From positions 1 to 22,728 of the IMG/VR virus record IMGVR_UViG_3300045115_000073: DNA of 22,728 nt; one strand, written 5' to 3'. Positions within the stretch are counted from its first letter, which is position 1. Each line of letters opens with the position of its first letter. Origin of the DNA: a virus. The notes below the pieces were generated by a model. That model was given only the letters and a program-made list of their open reading frames with translations, did not search any database and was not told the DNA's origin. The translations under genes and the position numbers were made by a program. This document shows positions 1 to 7,255 of this stretch, one piece after another.

Positions 1-680
1 GCACCGGCTCGGCGCGGAGCACCGCGCTGTACGTCGCCGACCCCAAGTGCAAGGTCAGCAGCCACTACGTCATCGGGAAGGACGGCGCGATCGTCCAGTG
101 CGTCCAGGACGCGAAGCGGGCCTGGCACGCCGGGCAGAGCGCCTTCCGCGGCCGGGGCGACGTCAACGACTTCTCGATCGGCATCGAGCTGGTCAACCGC
201 GGGGACGGCAAGGACCCGTTCCCGGACCCGCAGTACTGGGCTCTCGCCGACCTGGTCGCCTACCTGATGCAGGCCTACCGCATCCCCGCCGAGCGGGTGG
301 TCGGCCACCGCGACGTCGCGCTTCCCCCGGGCCGGAAGACCGACCCTGCGAGCAACTTCGACTGGGCCCGGCTGCGCCGCCTGGTCGGCGACCGGCAGAA
401 GCCGGCCGCGCCCAGACCCGTCTCGCCCGCCCCGCCGGCCGCCGCGCCGGCGCCAGCACAAGAGAGGACCGTCATGAACCTGAATGCCAAGGCCATCCCC
501 GTCGCCCTCAACGTCCTGGCCGGCGTCGCCGTGGCGGCCGAGGCCTCCACGGGTTTCCTGAAGACCTGCTGCGGCGAGGGCTGGTACTACGTCGCCGTCG
601 GCGCCCTGGCGCTGCTCAACGGGATCTTCATCCTGGCGACCGGCAAGAGCAGCAAGCAACTGGCCGGCAAGGAGGGCTGA
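1..680 (+). CDS. N-acetylmuramoyl-L-alanine amidase (endolysin), 5'-truncated, reading in frame into a holin-like membrane segment
   Basis: This is an Amidase_2 (AmpD/T7 lysozyme-type) domain that cuts the bond between MurNAc and the peptide stem for host lysis. The frame is open from base 3 and the true start lies upstream of the window. Visible family motifs are TGSARS just after the expected first zinc-ligand His (cut off), SSHYVIGKDG, AWHAG, the FSIGIELVN strand, VVGHRDVALPPGRKTDP with the His and Asp zinc ligands, and a closing NFDW. A Pro/Ala-rich linker follows at about 405-460. No stop codon occurs before 678-680, so the frame runs on into 68 residues with two hydrophobic segments. 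The gene product may be a membrane-anchored endolysin, or two products may be made from one frame (see the nested start at 474). The amidase call is firm; the fusion is observed in sequence but its biological form is inference. Confidence 0.88.
   Translation, partial: TGSARSTALYVADPKCKVSSHYVIGKDGAIVQCVQDAKRAWHAGQSAFRGRGDVNDFSIGIELVNRGDGKDPFPDPQYWALADLVAYLMQAYRIPAERVVGHRDVALPPGRKTDPASNFDWARLRRLVGDRQKPAAPRPVSPAPPAAAPAPAQERTVMNLNAKAIPVALNVLAGVAVAAEASTGFLKTCCGEGWYYVAVGALALLNGIFILATGKSSKQLAGKEG
474..680 (+). CDS. Nested holin-like two-helix membrane protein (internal start)
   Basis: ATG at 474 is preceded by GAGAGGA at 462-468, a good Shine-Dalgarno sequence 5 nt away, and it sits exactly where the amidase linker ends. 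Translation from here gives 68 residues with hydrophobic stretches at about residues 6-24 and 36-56, a short loop containing a Cys-Cys pair between them, and a basic Lys-rich tail. That is the size and layout of a small class II holin or a similar phage membrane protein. It lies between the endolysin domain and another membrane protein gene, where holins usually lie. No specific family was recognised, so holin is inference from topology and position. The alternative is that this is only the C-terminal anchor of the amidase. Confidence 0.55.
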   Translation: MNLNAKAIPVALNVLAGVAVAAEASTGFLKTCCGEGWYYVAVGALALLNGIFILATGKSSKQLAGKEG

Positions 681-1027
681 TGCTCCAGCTCCTGGCGTCG
701 GGGGATGGAGCGCTCGTCATCCCCGTGAACTGGCAGGCCGTCGGCGTCCTGGCCACCGTGCTCGTCGGCTGGACCACGGTGTTGCTATCGGCCATCAAGT
801 GGCTGCTCGACCGGTACGTCAAGACGATCGAGCGGCGGCTCGGGGCGCTCGAAGAGCGCGTCGGAAGAGTCTCCGATGTCGAGCGCGATCTGATGCACCT
901 CAAGGCGTCGCTGGCGGACACCTACGTCCGGCGCGAGGACTGGATCCGCTTCATGACGTACATCGACGCCAAGTTCGACAACCTGCGGGCCGCGCTCTTC
1001 GGGCAGGGAGGGATTTTCCATGGTTGA
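680..1027 (+). CDS. Membrane-anchored coiled-coil protein, Mu gp25/DUF2730-like position
   Basis: The 115-residue product starts at ATG 680, overlapping the preceding TGA by one base. It has an N-terminal hydrophobic helix at about residues 18-43, then a charged helical region (about 44-82, with regularly spaced Leu and Val) that looks like a short coiled coil, and a C-terminal segment YVRREDWIRFMTYIDAKFDN. One N-terminal transmembrane helix plus a cytoplasmic or periplasmic coiled coil resembles the small proteins located between the lysis gene and gp27 in Mu-like phages. The exact family is uncertain and DUF2730-like is a guess from layout and position. A spanin-like role cannot be excluded. 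The same frame is open upstream to base 47, but that part is a shadow of the amidase. Confidence 0.6.
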   Translation: MLQLLASGDGALVIPVNWQAVGVLATVLVGWTTVLLSAIKWLLDRYVKTIERRLGALEERVGRVSDVERDLMHLKASLADTYVRREDWIRFMTYIDAKFDNLRAALFGQGGIFHG

Positions 1028-1322
1028 GGAACTGACGCGCGAGCAGCGCGAGGAGGCCCGGTGGCGGCTGCTGCGGGCGATCTACTTCGGCCGGCCCCTG
1101 GCGACGGCCGACACGATCCTCTGGCGGGCGTTGCACGACATCGCGCTGCCGATCACGCTCAAGCAGGTGCGCCAGGAGCTGGATTACCTGGAGAGCCGGA
1201 AGCTGGTCGAGATCAAGAAGCGGCCCGACGTATGGCTGTCCGAGCTGACCTGGCACGGCGTGGACGTCGTCGAGTACACGGTCGACTGCGTGCCCGGCAT
1301 CGCCCGGCCGCCCCAGGAGTGA
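1020..1322 (+). CDS. Mu gp26-like small protein, winged-helix-like
   Basis: This 100-residue soluble protein begins at ATG 1020, preceded by GGGAGGG at 1006-1012, and overlaps the previous gene by 8 nt. The pattern of an N-terminal basic helix, ILWRALHDIALPITLKQVRQ, LDYLESRKLVEI and a terminal WLSELTWHGVDVVEYT resembles a winged-helix fold in which the last motif precedes the wing. Small proteins of this type are found just upstream of the DUF3486 terminase small subunit in Mu-like prophages, commonly annotated as gp26-like. The function is unknown. Position suggests a packaging or late regulatory accessory role. The family call rests on position and recollection of motif resemblance, not on a search. 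Confidence 0.65.
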   Translation: MVEELTREQREEARWRLLRAIYFGRPLATADTILWRALHDIALPITLKQVRQELDYLESRKLVEIKKRPDVWLSELTWHGVDVVEYTVDCVPGIARPPQE

Positions 1323-1329
1323 GGCCGCC

Positions 1330-1848
1330 GTGCCCCGTCGCAACTCCGTGTCGCAACTCCCGCCCGAGATCCGGGAGTGGCTCGACCAGGCCCTGGTCGC
1401 GGGGAACTTCTCGGACTACGAACTGCTGACCGAGGAGGTGAAGAAACGCGGCTACCTGATCTCGAAGTCGTCGCTCCACCGGTATGGCCAGAGTTTCGAG
1501 GAGCGGCTGGGGACGATCAAGCGGACGTCCGAAATGGCCAAGGCCATCAAGGAATCGGTGGGCGACGACGCGGGCGCGATTGGCGAGGCCCTGACCGCCG
1601 TGATGCAGGAAAAGCTCTTCGAGATCGCGATGAAGATCGAGGACCCGGGCGACGTCGAGTTGCCCGCCCTGGTCCGCGCCATCGCCGACCTGAACCGGAC
1701 GTCGGTCAGCCAGAAGAAGTGGGCCGCCGAGGTCAAGGCGAAGGCGAAGGCGGCGGCCGACCAGGTCGAGAAGGCGGCGCGGAAAGGCGGCGCGACCGAA
1801 GAGCAGGTCGCCTTCTACCGGCAAGAGATCCTGGGGATCGTGGGATGA
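1330..1848 (+). CDS. DUF3486 family protein, Mu gp27-like terminase small subunit
   Basis: The 172-residue protein starts at GTG 1330, with GAGG at 1321-1324 as a weak ribosome binding site. It has the gp27/DUF3486 layout: an N-terminal segment PRRNSVSQLPPEIREWLDQ, a helix-turn-helix-like part with LLTEEVKKRGYLISKSSLHRYG (about residues 30-53), then a long, mostly helical charged C-terminal half rich in Ala and Lys that is probably coiled coil. In Mu, gp27 is adjacent to gp28 and is the likely DNA-recognition small subunit of the terminase. Here a 112-codon gene is interposed between them. The stop overlaps the next start (ATGA). The family call is confident; the DNA-packaging role follows from the family and the neighbourhood. 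Confidence 0.85.
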   Translation: MPRRNSVSQLPPEIREWLDQALVAGNFSDYELLTEEVKKRGYLISKSSLHRYGQSFEERLGTIKRTSEMAKAIKESVGDDAGAIGEALTAVMQEKLFEIAMKIEDPGDVELPALVRAIADLNRTSVSQKKWAAEVKAKAKAAADQVEKAARKGGATEEQVAFYRQEILGIVG

Positions 1849-2183
1849 AGTCCCCCGACGAGCCCGACCTGCAGGTCGGCGGGCTCTACTACCAGGTGTC
1901 GAACCACGCCGCCAGGCGGATGCGGCAGCGCGGCATCTCGCGATTCGCCGTGCTCACCGTGCTGATGTTCGGCGAGCACAAGCCGGCGCCCGGCGCCGCG
2001 ATGAGCGTGACCTTCCGCCGGTCCAACATCCCGGCCGGCTGCGAATCCGAGTACGAGCGCTACACCGGGCTCGAGCTGATCCTGCTGGGCAACGAGGTCA
2101 TCACCATCTACCGGCGGCGGAAGCGGCTGGCGAAGCGGCGGTCGCCCGGCAAGCCCCACTGGGGCAAGCGGCACCGGCCATGA
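1845..2183 (+). CDS. DUF4258-like small basic protein inserted between terminase subunits
   Basis: The 112-residue product starts at ATG 1845 (ATGA overlap with the gp27-like gene) and its stop overlaps the terminase start at 2180. The visible motif is HAARRMRQRGIS (from about residue 21) followed by VLMFGEHKPA, a variable middle, and NEVITIYRRRKR near the end. The signature H-x3-RM-x-QRGI with a terminal TVYR-like strand fits DUF4258-type proteins. The last ~25 residues are very basic, rich in Lys, Arg and His, suggesting nucleic acid binding. It is translationally coupled on both sides, so it belongs to the packaging operon rather than being a stray insertion. The function is not known. It is not part of the standard Mu gene order. 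Confidence 0.65.
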   Translation: MKSPDEPDLQVGGLYYQVSNHAARRMRQRGISRFAVLTVLMFGEHKPAPGAAMSVTFRRSNIPAGCESEYERYTGLELILLGNEVITIYRRRKRLAKRRSPGKPHWGKRHRP

Positions 2184-3661
2184 CCGCCGCCTTCGTCCTC
2201 CTCCCCTACCAGCGGAGCTGGGTTGCCGACCGGTCCGAAGTCAAGGTCGCCGAGAAGAGCCGGCGCATCGGCCTGTCGTGGGCGGACTCCTGCGGCGCGG
2301 TCCTGGCCGGCGCCCCGGCCGCCGGGTGGCAGGACACCTGGTACATCGGCTACACGAAGGACATGGCCGAGCAGTACATCCTCGACGCGGCCAACTGGGC
2401 GCGGGCGATGAACGTCGCGGCCCAGGCGATCGAGGATGCCGAGGACGTCCTGGATGAAGAGGATCGGAAGGCCGGCGTCAAGGCGTTCCGGGTCACGCTG
2501 TCGTCGGGCGCCCGCATCACGGCGCTGTCGAGCCGGCCGCGCAACCTGCGGTCCAAGAAAGGCCGGGTCACGATCGACGAGGCGGCCTTCCACGACGACC
2601 TGGCCGAACTCCTCAAGGCCGCCCTGGCGCTGCTCATCTGGGGGGCGCAGATCAGCATCATCAGCACGCACGACGGGGTGGAGAATGCCTTCAACGAACT
2701 GATCGGCGAGATCCGGGCCGGGAAGTGGCCGTACGCCATCCACCGGATCACCTTCGACGACGCGCTGGCCGACGGGCTGTTCCGGCGCATCTGCCTGTCG
2801 AAGGGCCAGGAATGGTCGCCGGAGGCCGAGGTGGCCTTCCGCGCCAAGATCTTCGCGCTCTACGGCTCCAACGCCCAGGAGGAGCTCCTGTGCGTCCCGC
2901 GCAACTCGGGCGGCGCCTTCTTCTCGCGGGCGCTACTGGAGTCGCGGATGGTCGACGCCCCGGTGATCCGCAAGCAGTTCGAGGACGGCTTCGAGTTCAA
3001 GCCGGAGCCCGAGCGCGTGGCGGTCGTTCAAGACTGGCTCAACGATACCTTGAGGCCCCTTCTGGCGGCCCTCGAAGGCACGGCCCGGAGTTTCTTCGGG
3101 ATGGACTTCGGCCGGACGGGCGACCGGTCGGTCATCGCGCCCATCGTCGCCGGCCAGGCGCTGTCGCGCCGCATCCCGTTCCTGGTCGAGCTGGGCAACG
3201 CCCCGTTCCGGGTGCAGGAGCAGATCCTGTTCTACATCGCGGACCGGCTGCCGATGTTCATGGCCGGGGCGCTGGACGCCACCGGCAACGGCGCATTCCT
3301 GGCCGAGGTCGCCGCCCAGCGCTACGGCAGCACGCGCATCGCGCAGGTCAAGCTGTCCGAGGAGTGGTACCGCGAGGAGATGCCGCGCTACAAGGCGGCC
3401 TTCGAGGATGACCAGATCAGCATCCCGCGGGACGCCGACGTGCTCGACGACCACCGCGCCATCGTCGTGGTCAAGGGCGTGCCCAAGATCCCGGCCACCG
3501 GCCGCACCAAGGGATCGGACGGCAAGCAGCGCCACGGGGACGCGGCGGTCGCCTGCGCCCTGGCCTGGTTCGCGGCCCGGCTGGACGTGGCGCCCATCGA
3601 GTACCTGTCGCTCGGCCAGACGCGGGTCGGCATGACGCTCGCAGACTACCTGGGGGGATAG
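2180..3661 (+). CDS. Terminase large subunit, Mu gp28-like
   Basis: This 493-residue packaging motor has an N-terminal ATPase and a C-terminal RNase H-fold nuclease. The ATPase carries the gp28-type Walker A variant EKSRRIGLSW at residues 25-34, a Walker B strand VTIDEAAF at 130-137 with Asp133-Glu134, and the coupling motif STHDG at 162-166. The nuclease acidic residues fit GMDFGRTGDRS (Asp309), ALDATGNG (Asp366/367) and RHGDAAVA (Asp454). It would cut and translocate phage DNA into the prohead through the portal encoded immediately downstream. In transposable phages the substrate is integrated DNA packaged headful with host DNA attached. The start overlaps the upstream stop, indicating coupled translation. 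Length is slightly below that of Mu gp28, with no key motif missing. Confidence 0.93.
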   Translation: MTAAFVLLPYQRSWVADRSEVKVAEKSRRIGLSWADSCGAVLAGAPAAGWQDTWYIGYTKDMAEQYILDAANWARAMNVAAQAIEDAEDVLDEEDRKAGVKAFRVTLSSGARITALSSRPRNLRSKKGRVTIDEAAFHDDLAELLKAALALLIWGAQISIISTHDGVENAFNELIGEIRAGKWPYAIHRITFDDALADGLFRRICLSKGQEWSPEAEVAFRAKIFALYGSNAQEELLCVPRNSGGAFFSRALLESRMVDAPVIRKQFEDGFEFKPEPERVAVVQDWLNDTLRPLLAALEGTARSFFGMDFGRTGDRSVIAPIVAGQALSRRIPFLVELGNAPFRVQEQILFYIADRLPMFMAGALDATGNGAFLAEVAAQRYGSTRIAQVKLSEEWYREEMPRYKAAFEDDQISIPRDADVLDDHRAIVVVKGVPKIPATGRTKGSDGKQRHGDAAVACALAWFAARLDVAPIEYLSLGQTRVGMTLADYLGG

Positions 3662-5134
3662 ATGGCGGACAAGGAACTGTTCACGGAAGTCGCGTCGATC
3701 GCCCGCGACATCACCTGGCCCGTCTATGGCGGCATCATCCGGCCGAACGACGATACCCTCATCCAGCGCGGCGGCGGCAAGGGCCTCAAGATCTACGACG
3801 AGATCGAGCGCGACGCCCGCGCCTACTCGGTGCTGCAGAAGCGCAAAGCGGCCGTCATTAGCCGCGAGTGGTACGTCGAGGCGGCCGACGAGTCGCGTGC
3901 CGCGAGAAAGGCCGCCGACCTGGTCGAGCGGCAGCTGAAGAACGCGAACTTCGATCGGGCGTGCGAGAACCTCCTGGACGCCACGCTCAAGGGCTATGCG
4001 GTCGGCGAGTGCATGTGGCGCCGGGACGGCAGCGAGATCGTGCTGGCCCGCATCGAACCAAAGGAGCAGCGGCGCTTCTGGTTCGCGGACGATCGGAGCC
4101 TGCGCCTGAAGACCTGGGACAACCTGCTGCCCGGCCTGCCGGTCCCCGACCGGAAGTTCGTGGTGCACTCCTTCGGGGCCAAGGACGGCAACCCCTACGG
4201 GTTAGGGCTCGGGCGGGCGCTGTTCTGGCCGGTGTTCTTCAAGCGGCAGGACATCAGCTTCTGGCTGGTGTACGCGGACAAGTTCGCGATGCCGACGCCG
4301 CTGGGCAAATACCCGCCGAATGCCCAGCCAGAGGAGAAGGCGGCACTGCTCGGCACGATGGCGGCCATCGCCCATGACTCGGCCGTGGCGATTCCGGACG
4401 GCATGCTGATCGAGTTGCTCGAAGCGGCGCGGGCCGGCGGCGCGGACAGCTACGAGAAGCTCGCCCGGTACATGGATGAGCAGATCGCAGAGATCGTGCT
4501 GGGCGAGACGCTGACGACGAATGTCGGCGACGTGGGCAGCAAGGCCGCCGCGTCGGTTCACGACGGGGTCCGGCTGGAACTCTGCAAGGGCGATGCGGAC
4601 AAGCTGTCCGAGACGCTCAACGACAGCGTTGTGCGCTGGATCGTCGACCTCAACCTGCCCGGGGCGCCCTACCCCAAGGTCTACCGCCAGTTCGCCGAGG
4701 AAGAGGATCTCGGGAAGCGGGCCGAGCGCGACACCAAGCTCTACGGCCTGGGCTACGAGCCCACCGAGGACTACATCCGGGAGACCTATGGCGAGGGCTG
4801 GGTGCGGCGGCAAGGACCATCTGGCCCGGCGGCCGGAACGCCCCTGCCGGTCGGGACCGGGCCCGGCGACGGCCTGGCGTTCGCGGCCGGCGATGGGCCC
4901 GACCTGATCGACCGGTACGTCGACCGGGCCGATGCTCTGGCGGCCGACGCAATGGAGGCCATCGTCGCGCCCGTGCGCGAGATGGTACGCAACGCCGGCA
5001 GCCTGGAAGCCATCCGCGACGGCTTGCTCGACCTCTACCCCAAGATGGATGGCAAGGGCCTGGCCGAGCTGATGGCGCAGGCCACCGCCGCCGCGCATAT
5101 GGCGGGCCGTTACGAGGTCAGCCATGGCACCTGA
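3662..5134 (+). CDS. Portal protein, DUF935 family (Mu gp29-like)
   Basis: The 490-residue protein starts at ATG 3662 directly after the terminase stop, with GGGGGAT a few bases upstream. It matches the DUF935 portal layout: N-terminal RPNDDTLIQRGGGKGLKIYDE, then DARAYSVLQKRKAAVISREW, the central ECMWRRDG region, and PFFxRQD-like FFKRQDISFWLVYADKFAMP. A GETLTTNVGDVGSKAAASVH segment and a helical C-terminal region complete it. Portals form the dodecameric ring at one capsid vertex, dock the terminase and nucleate head assembly. The last 11 nt overlap the start of the MuF gene, which fits the usual portal-MuF partnership. The C-terminal ~110 residues (GPSGPAAGTPLP linker, then an acidic helical segment) are the least conserved part. 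Confidence 0.93.
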   Translation: MADKELFTEVASIARDITWPVYGGIIRPNDDTLIQRGGGKGLKIYDEIERDARAYSVLQKRKAAVISREWYVEAADESRAARKAADLVERQLKNANFDRACENLLDATLKGYAVGECMWRRDGSEIVLARIEPKEQRRFWFADDRSLRLKTWDNLLPGLPVPDRKFVVHSFGAKDGNPYGLGLGRALFWPVFFKRQDISFWLVYADKFAMPTPLGKYPPNAQPEEKAALLGTMAAIAHDSAVAIPDGMLIELLEAARAGGADSYEKLARYMDEQIAEIVLGETLTTNVGDVGSKAAASVHDGVRLELCKGDADKLSETLNDSVVRWIVDLNLPGAPYPKVYRQFAEEEDLGKRAERDTKLYGLGYEPTEDYIRETYGEGWVRRQGPSGPAAGTPLPVGTGPGDGLAFAAGDGPDLIDRYVDRADALAADAMEAIVAPVREMVRNAGSLEAIRDGLLDLYPKMDGKGLAELMAQATAAAHMAGRYEVSHGT

Positions 5135-6383
5135 CGTCCAGCCGGGAAACCTCGATTTCCCCGAGGCCGCCCGGTACTTCCGGGACAAGGTCCGGCTCCC
5201 GAGCGACAAGTGGACCGACTACATGAAAGGCCAGCACGCGCAGGCGTTCGTCGTCGCCGGAGCCACGAAGGCCGAGCTGCTGAAGGATCTGCACGAGGAG
5301 ATCCAGAAGGCGATCGACACGGGAACCGGCCTCGAAGAGTTCCGCGCCGAGTTCGACAAGATCGTCGACAGGCACGGCTGGTCGTACAAGGGCGGCCGAA
5401 ACTGGCGGACGCGGGTCATCTTCGAGACGAACCTCCGCACTTCGTACCAGGTCGGCCGCTTCGCGCAGATGAAGGAGGCGATCGCGCTCCGGCCCTTCTG
5501 GCAGTACCGCCACGGCGACAGCCTCCACCCGCGGCCCTTGCACGTCTCCTGGGATCGCCTCGTATTCCGCCACGACGACCCCTGGTGGGCCACCCACTAC
5601 CCGCCGAACGGCTGGGGATGCAAGTGCACGGTCATGTCCCTGGCCGAGGAGGATCTCGCGGACCAGGGGAAGTCCGGGCCCGATGTGGTGCCAGAGGACG
5701 GCTGGGGACCGAAGCCCGACCCGGTCACCGGCGAGAGGGTGCCGGCCGGCATCGACCCCGGCTGGGACTATCACCCGGGCGAGACGGCGCATGGCAAGCG
5801 CCTGTCAGACGAGGCGATGGCAGAATGGGACGAGCGGTCGCGAGCCGATACCTACGAGCGGCTGACGCCCGGGGACTGGCAGACGGAGGGCCGGCCGGCG
5901 AAGATCCCCGAATCGCCGGTCAAGGCGAATCCGCGGCCACCGGCCCGCACGAAAGAAGAGTTCAAGGCGGGCATGCGGGACATCCTGGGGGACGAGAAAC
6001 GCGTGTTCACGGTCGGCCAAGGGGACTGGGCGCAGCCGGTCGCGGTCGATGCGGAGTCGTTCGCCGACCACGTCGATCTGGGGCGGTCGCCCTTCGCGCC
6101 CTTCATACCGGAAGTGCTCGAGGAGCCCTTCGAGGCCTGGCTCGGCTTCGAGCGCCACCGCGGTACGGGCAAGGTCGAGCTCAAGCTGACCGTCGTGAAG
6201 GCCCTGGCCGCCGAACACCGGCGGATGGTGATCGTCGCGAAGGCGAAGGACGGGCAGTTCGAGGGATTCACGATGATCCCGATGACGAACGAGGCCTACG
6301 TCAACCGGCAGCGCTGGGGCAGGCTCATCCAGGCCGCTGCCGTCGAAGAAGGACCCTCACTCCCCACGCGGCGGGGCGGGTAA
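5124..6383 (+). CDS. MuF-type head morphogenesis protein (Mu gp30-like) with C-terminal PBECR2-like nuclease domain
   Basis: The 419-residue protein starts at ATG 5124 within the portal gene, with GAGG about 7 nt upstream. Residues ~98-172 form the MuF domain: ETNLRTSYQVGRFAQM, WQYRHGDSLHPRP, HYPPNGWGCKC with its paired cysteines. MuF proteins bind the portal and enter the capsid in small numbers. After a Pro-rich linker at about 255-275, residues ~285-404 look like a PBECR2 domain (phage Barnase/EndoU/ColicinE5-D/RelE-like nuclease 2): ESFADHVDLG, then FIPEVLEEPFEAWL, GTGKVELKLTVVKAL, and NRQRWGRL near the end. That family is known as C-terminal tails of MuF proteins and is proposed to act as a toxin or effector carried with the virion. 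MuF is certain from motifs; PBECR2 is strong by recollection of the family pattern. Nuclease activity is not shown. Confidence 0.88.
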   Translation: MAPDVQPGNLDFPEAARYFRDKVRLPSDKWTDYMKGQHAQAFVVAGATKAELLKDLHEEIQKAIDTGTGLEEFRAEFDKIVDRHGWSYKGGRNWRTRVIFETNLRTSYQVGRFAQMKEAIALRPFWQYRHGDSLHPRPLHVSWDRLVFRHDDPWWATHYPPNGWGCKCTVMSLAEEDLADQGKSGPDVVPEDGWGPKPDPVTGERVPAGIDPGWDYHPGETAHGKRLSDEAMAEWDERSRADTYERLTPGDWQTEGRPAKIPESPVKANPRPPARTKEEFKAGMRDILGDEKRVFTVGQGDWAQPVAVDAESFADHVDLGRSPFAPFIPEVLEEPFEAWLGFERHRGTGKVELKLTVVKALAAEHRRMVIVAKAKDGQFEGFTMIPMTNEAYVNRQRWGRLIQAAAVEEGPSLPTRRGG

Positions 6384-6459
6384 GCGGCGCGGACCGTAGG
6401 GGCCGCGTCCCGGCCCGCGCAACCGTGGTCTCATTCTAGCCCTCGGAGGTTAAGGTTAG
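6384..6459 (+). other. 76-nt spacer with strong ribosome binding site
   Basis: This gap breaks the otherwise overlapping packaging gene cluster. It contains no reading frame of note. GGAGG at 6445-6449 lies 10 nt before ATG 6460 and decides the start of the gpG-like gene. GC-rich sequence at 6384-6420 has short self-complementary runs (GGCC repeats), but no terminator with a U-run is seen and I cannot define a promoter. Confidence 0.5.
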
Positions 6460-7074
6460 ATGCCGTATGTCGAATTCGATATGAACGACACGGGCGCCCT
6501 GGCGCGGCTGAAGAAGATCGAGCAGCGCCTGGGCAACCTCAAGCCGCTCTATACCGGCATCGGTGAACACCTGCTCTTGCGGGCGCGTGAGCGGTTCGAC
6601 ACGACCCAGGCCGATCCCCAGGGCGCGAAGTGGAGGCCGCTGTCGAAGCGCTATGCCAGGTGGAAGGCCAGGAACTACCCGGGCAAGAAGGTACTCAGCC
6701 TAGGAGGTGCCCTCAAGGGAAGCCTAGGCTTCAAGCTTCTCGGCGACAGCGTCGTCATCGGCACCGTCAAGGGCCTGGCGCCGAAGTATGCCCGCATCCA
6801 CCAGGACGGCGGCACCATCAAGCAGAAGTCCCGGACGCAGGTGAACGCCCTCGATGAGCGCGGCAAGTTCATGTCCCGGAAGAGCGCCGGTGCCAAGTAC
6901 GAGATGCTTCCAGGTGGCAAGCGCAAGCGGCGTGTCTCTACCCGCATCCACATCGCGAACATCGGGGAGCGGACGATCGCCATCCCGGCCCGTCCTTACA
7001 TCGGCCTGGGCGATCGCGACCGCGACCGGATCCGGAAGGACACCTTGAAGTACCTCGTCGCCCATGAGGGGTGA
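6460..7074 (+). CDS. Virion morphogenesis protein, Mu gpG-like
   Basis: The 204-residue protein has a clear ribosome binding site (GGAGG, 10 nt upstream). The family pattern is visible: an N-terminal LKKIEQRLGNLKPLYTGIGEHL helix, RERFDTTQADPQGAKWRPLS with the typical DPxGxxW, a basic YARWKARNYPGKKVLSLGGAL stretch, YARIHQDGG and a terminal IPARPYIGLGDRD. In Mu, gpG is linked to tail completion or head-tail morphogenesis and packaged with the virion. Compared with Mu gpG (about 156 residues) this copy carries an extra basic insert between the GG of HQDGG and the IPARP motif (about residues 118-165). The gene sits between MuF and the protease, as in Mu. Confidence 0.88.
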   Translation: MPYVEFDMNDTGALARLKKIEQRLGNLKPLYTGIGEHLLLRARERFDTTQADPQGAKWRPLSKRYARWKARNYPGKKVLSLGGALKGSLGFKLLGDSVVIGTVKGLAPKYARIHQDGGTIKQKSRTQVNALDERGKFMSRKSAGAKYEMLPGGKRKRRVSTRIHIANIGERTIAIPARPYIGLGDRDRDRIRKDTLKYLVAHEG

Positions 7075-7255
7075 CCGCGCAGGCGCCCCAGGAAGGCCCC
7101 TGAAACCATCCGGACGGCCCTGGGGACCTGAGACCCCCCGTTCGCAAAATTTAAATGGCTCTCAAATGGTTTTCCGGGGACATTTGGCGGACCTTCGAAG
7201 ACGGCAGTAAAGCGCTTTAATCGAGTCCCGGGTCCCGGCCGCCCAAGATGGGGTC
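7075..7255 (+). promoter_or_regulatory. 181-nt intergenic region with AT-rich island and a perfect 12-bp palindrome
   Basis: There is no gene here. The region has a GC-rich first half with an imperfect inverted repeat (CCCCAGG at 7086-7092 against CCTGGGG at 7119-7125, not followed by a U-run). Then comes an AT-rich patch at 7146-7174 carrying two AAATGG copies, and CAAATG (7163-7168) opposite CATTTG (7181-7186). The perfect palindrome TAAAGCGCTTTA at 7208-7219 lies 36 nt before the protease start. This is the longest internal gap and the only clearly AT-rich one inside the structural genes, placed before the capsid genes. A capsid promoter or operator is possible, but no convincing -35/-10 pair is seen. 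Confidence 0.4.

Noticed and set aside
47-679. Long + strand frame upstream of 680 in the same frame as the membrane/coiled-coil protein
   Set aside because: It is Arg/Pro-rich shadow coding opposite the amidase frame; the amidase motifs and the ATG 680 overlap fix the true start.
2933-4168. 411-codon - strand open frame over terminase/portal
   Set aside because: Antisense shadow in GC-rich DNA; it lacks recognisable motifs and lies entirely opposite two firmly identified genes.
7086-7125. Rho-independent terminator from CCCCAGG/CCTGGGG inverted repeat
   Set aside because: The loop is long and no U-run follows; it is a weak hairpin at best.
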